Source: Gemmatimonadota bacterium (GTDB lineage Bacteria > Gemmatimonadota > Gemmatimonadetes > Gemmatimonadales > GWC2-71-9). From it: 64,000 bases of DNA. Below, piece by piece: positions 63,240 through 64,000 of the stretch. Within the stretch, counting starts at the first letter, position 1; every line of letters starts with the position of its first letter. The position numbers and the translations under genes are program-made. The stretch spans positions 164,552 through 228,551 of the forward strand of contig SHZU01000006.1 of NCBI GenBank assembly GCA_009692115.1, given 5' to 3'. The notes under the pieces were generated by a model. It searched no databases. It worked only from the letters and a program-made list of their open reading frames with translations, and had not been told where the DNA came from.

Positions 63240-63745
63240 AGCCAAGAACTCGAGCGGGTCCACCGCGATGGGGTTGCGGGCGCAGTAGCGGGCCAGCCGG
63301 AGGGCGAAGGCGCGATCGTCCTCGGGCACCCCGACGCCGGCGTGGACATGAAAGCCCGAGTGGGGCCACTGGAGCATGCCCGCGGCCTGGTCCTCCGCGA
63401 AGAGGCCGCGGCGCACGAAGAGCCGGAGTACCGCCCGCCGGAACGCTTCCGTCAGCCGGGCGGTGTCATGTCCCGGCCACCCCGGCCAGCGCACGAAGGT
63501 CCCGTCGGGCCGGAACCCGCCATCGGTGACAACCAAGTGGAGATGGGGATGCCAATTGGCGAGGGAGCCGTGGGTCTGGAGGCAGGCGATGATCCCGACC
63601 GACAGATCCGCCTCGCCGGTGGTGGCGCGGACCGCGGCGGTCACGGTCCGCGCGGCCACCCGGGCGAGATCGCCTACCAGGCTTCGGCGGAACAGGCTAT
63701 ACGCACGGAGCCGTTTGGGGATCGTCAGCACCACCTGCCGGTGGG
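63240..63745 (-). mobile_element. IS91-like transposase fragment
   Basis: The minus frame 63800-63147 carries the middle of an IS91-family Y2 transposase: PHRQVVLTIPKRLRAYSLFR, VGIIACLQTHGSLANWHPHL, HLVVTDGGFRPDGTFV and WPHSGFHVHAGV then ALRLARYCARNPIAVDPLE. The N-terminal Cys-rich zinc finger and everything after the ARNP segment, including the Tyr region, are missing, so both ends are lost. The frame continues past 63240 only by reading the antisense of the truncated neighbour gene. IS termini were not seen. Confidence 0.8.
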
Positions 63746-63800
63746 GTCTTGGGGTTAAGAGGGCTTGTGTTTGGGTCGGGGGGCGCATCTGCGCAAGCAA

Positions 63801-64000
63801 TTTGATAGCATTGTTGCCTTTGGTACCCTTCCCCTTCTTTTAGTGGTATCATGACGCAGATCCAGCAAGTCACCCCCTTTGCAGTGACGCGGGTCGGAAG
63901 CGGCTCGCCGTTGTTGCCCGTCGCCCTCCACCGAACGATCTTCCCGCCTTTCACCACCGCGATGAGTTTGTAATCCGGCCCTTGCTGGACGACATTGCTG
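63801..64000 (-). CDS. Partial ORF at the window edge, unknown
   Basis: A minus frame enters from beyond 64000 (NVVQQGPDYKLIAVVKGGKI, VRWRATGNNGEPLPTRVTAK, GVTCWICVMIPLK) and stays open to 63697, its last third overlapping the transposase fragment in a low-complexity Pro-rich stretch. The codon bias is plausible but no family is recognised, and its true start is outside the window. Confidence 0.3.

Noticed and set aside
63697..63800. Tail of the window-edge minus ORF as coding sequence
   Set aside because: It overlaps the transposase fragment in another frame and is Pro-rich low complexity; only the part above 63801 is listed, with low confidence.

Overview
This is a GC-rich bacterial chromosome window from a diderm. 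It carries Kdo transferase (waaA), an Mla-type lipid transport operon, a TonB-dependent receptor, several AQ-type signal peptides on outer-membrane barrels, and a VPEP-type PEP-CTERM tail. Together with the split atp operon and the style of the secreted proteins this suggests Gemmatimonadota. That phylum assignment is inference; no rRNA gene lies in the window.

Layout. 0.1-2.8 kb: NtrY/NtrC-like two-component pair. 2.8-6.2 kb: a decayed PEP-CTERM gene with its terminator, a NYN-LOTUS RNA-binding protein, a 3-methyladenine glycosylase and a secreted barrel. 6.5-8.7 kb: threonine catabolism (kbl-tdh). 8.8-11.5 kb: a small ORF, a degenerate methyltransferase-like protein, RlmI and a 52-aa membrane protein. 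11.5-16.5 kb: one long operon rho-ruvX-mltG-HMG-CoA lyase-scoA-scoB behind a perfect consensus sigma70-type promoter. 16.5-21.5 kb: site-2 protease, an isolated histidine-kinase DHp domain, a frameshifted PAS protein and a TonB receptor/DUF4249 pair. 21.7-24.0 kb: a phosphodiesterase among seven tRNA genes (Arg-CCG, Pro-CGG, Arg-ACG, Val-GAC, fMet-CAT, Gly-GCC, Ala-GGC). 24.2-28.0 kb: mlaE-mlaF-mlaD, a NUDIX protein and an AraC-type protein. 28.0-34.6 kb: atpA-atpG-atpD-atpC followed by three secreted barrels and a lipoprotein. 34.6-39.4 kb: two decayed genes, waaA, a structured leader, a CPA2 antiporter, a CPBP protease and a small Fur-box locus with a half-length heme-oxygenase-like protein. 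39.4-44.6 kb: imuA-imuB-dnaE2 mutasome with an SOS-like promoter. 44.6-54.1 kb: M23 peptidase-lipoprotein-DsbA operon, then dnaE-accA-ricT-metG. 54.3-63.1 kb: a lipoprotein metallopeptidase, an AraC regulator and a tightly coupled run of secreted or membrane genes, then an M20 protein with altered metal ligands. 63.1-64.0 kb: a gene stub joined to an IS91-like transposase fragment.

Recurring features: start-stop overlaps of ATGA/GTGA type are common; three genes appear to start at CTG, two of them in a CTGA overlap; four convergent pairs overlap at their stop codons; readable promoters match E. coli-like TTGACA/TATAAT. Two single-base frameshifts and five remnants indicate either local gene decay or uncorrected indels in the assembly. 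I found no CRISPR array, prophage or secretion island. The candidates closest to novel are the CTG-start coupling, the M20 subfamily with replaced metal ligands, the DHp/PAS convergent pair, the Fur-box micro-operon, and the SOS-like and CRP-like promoter architectures.
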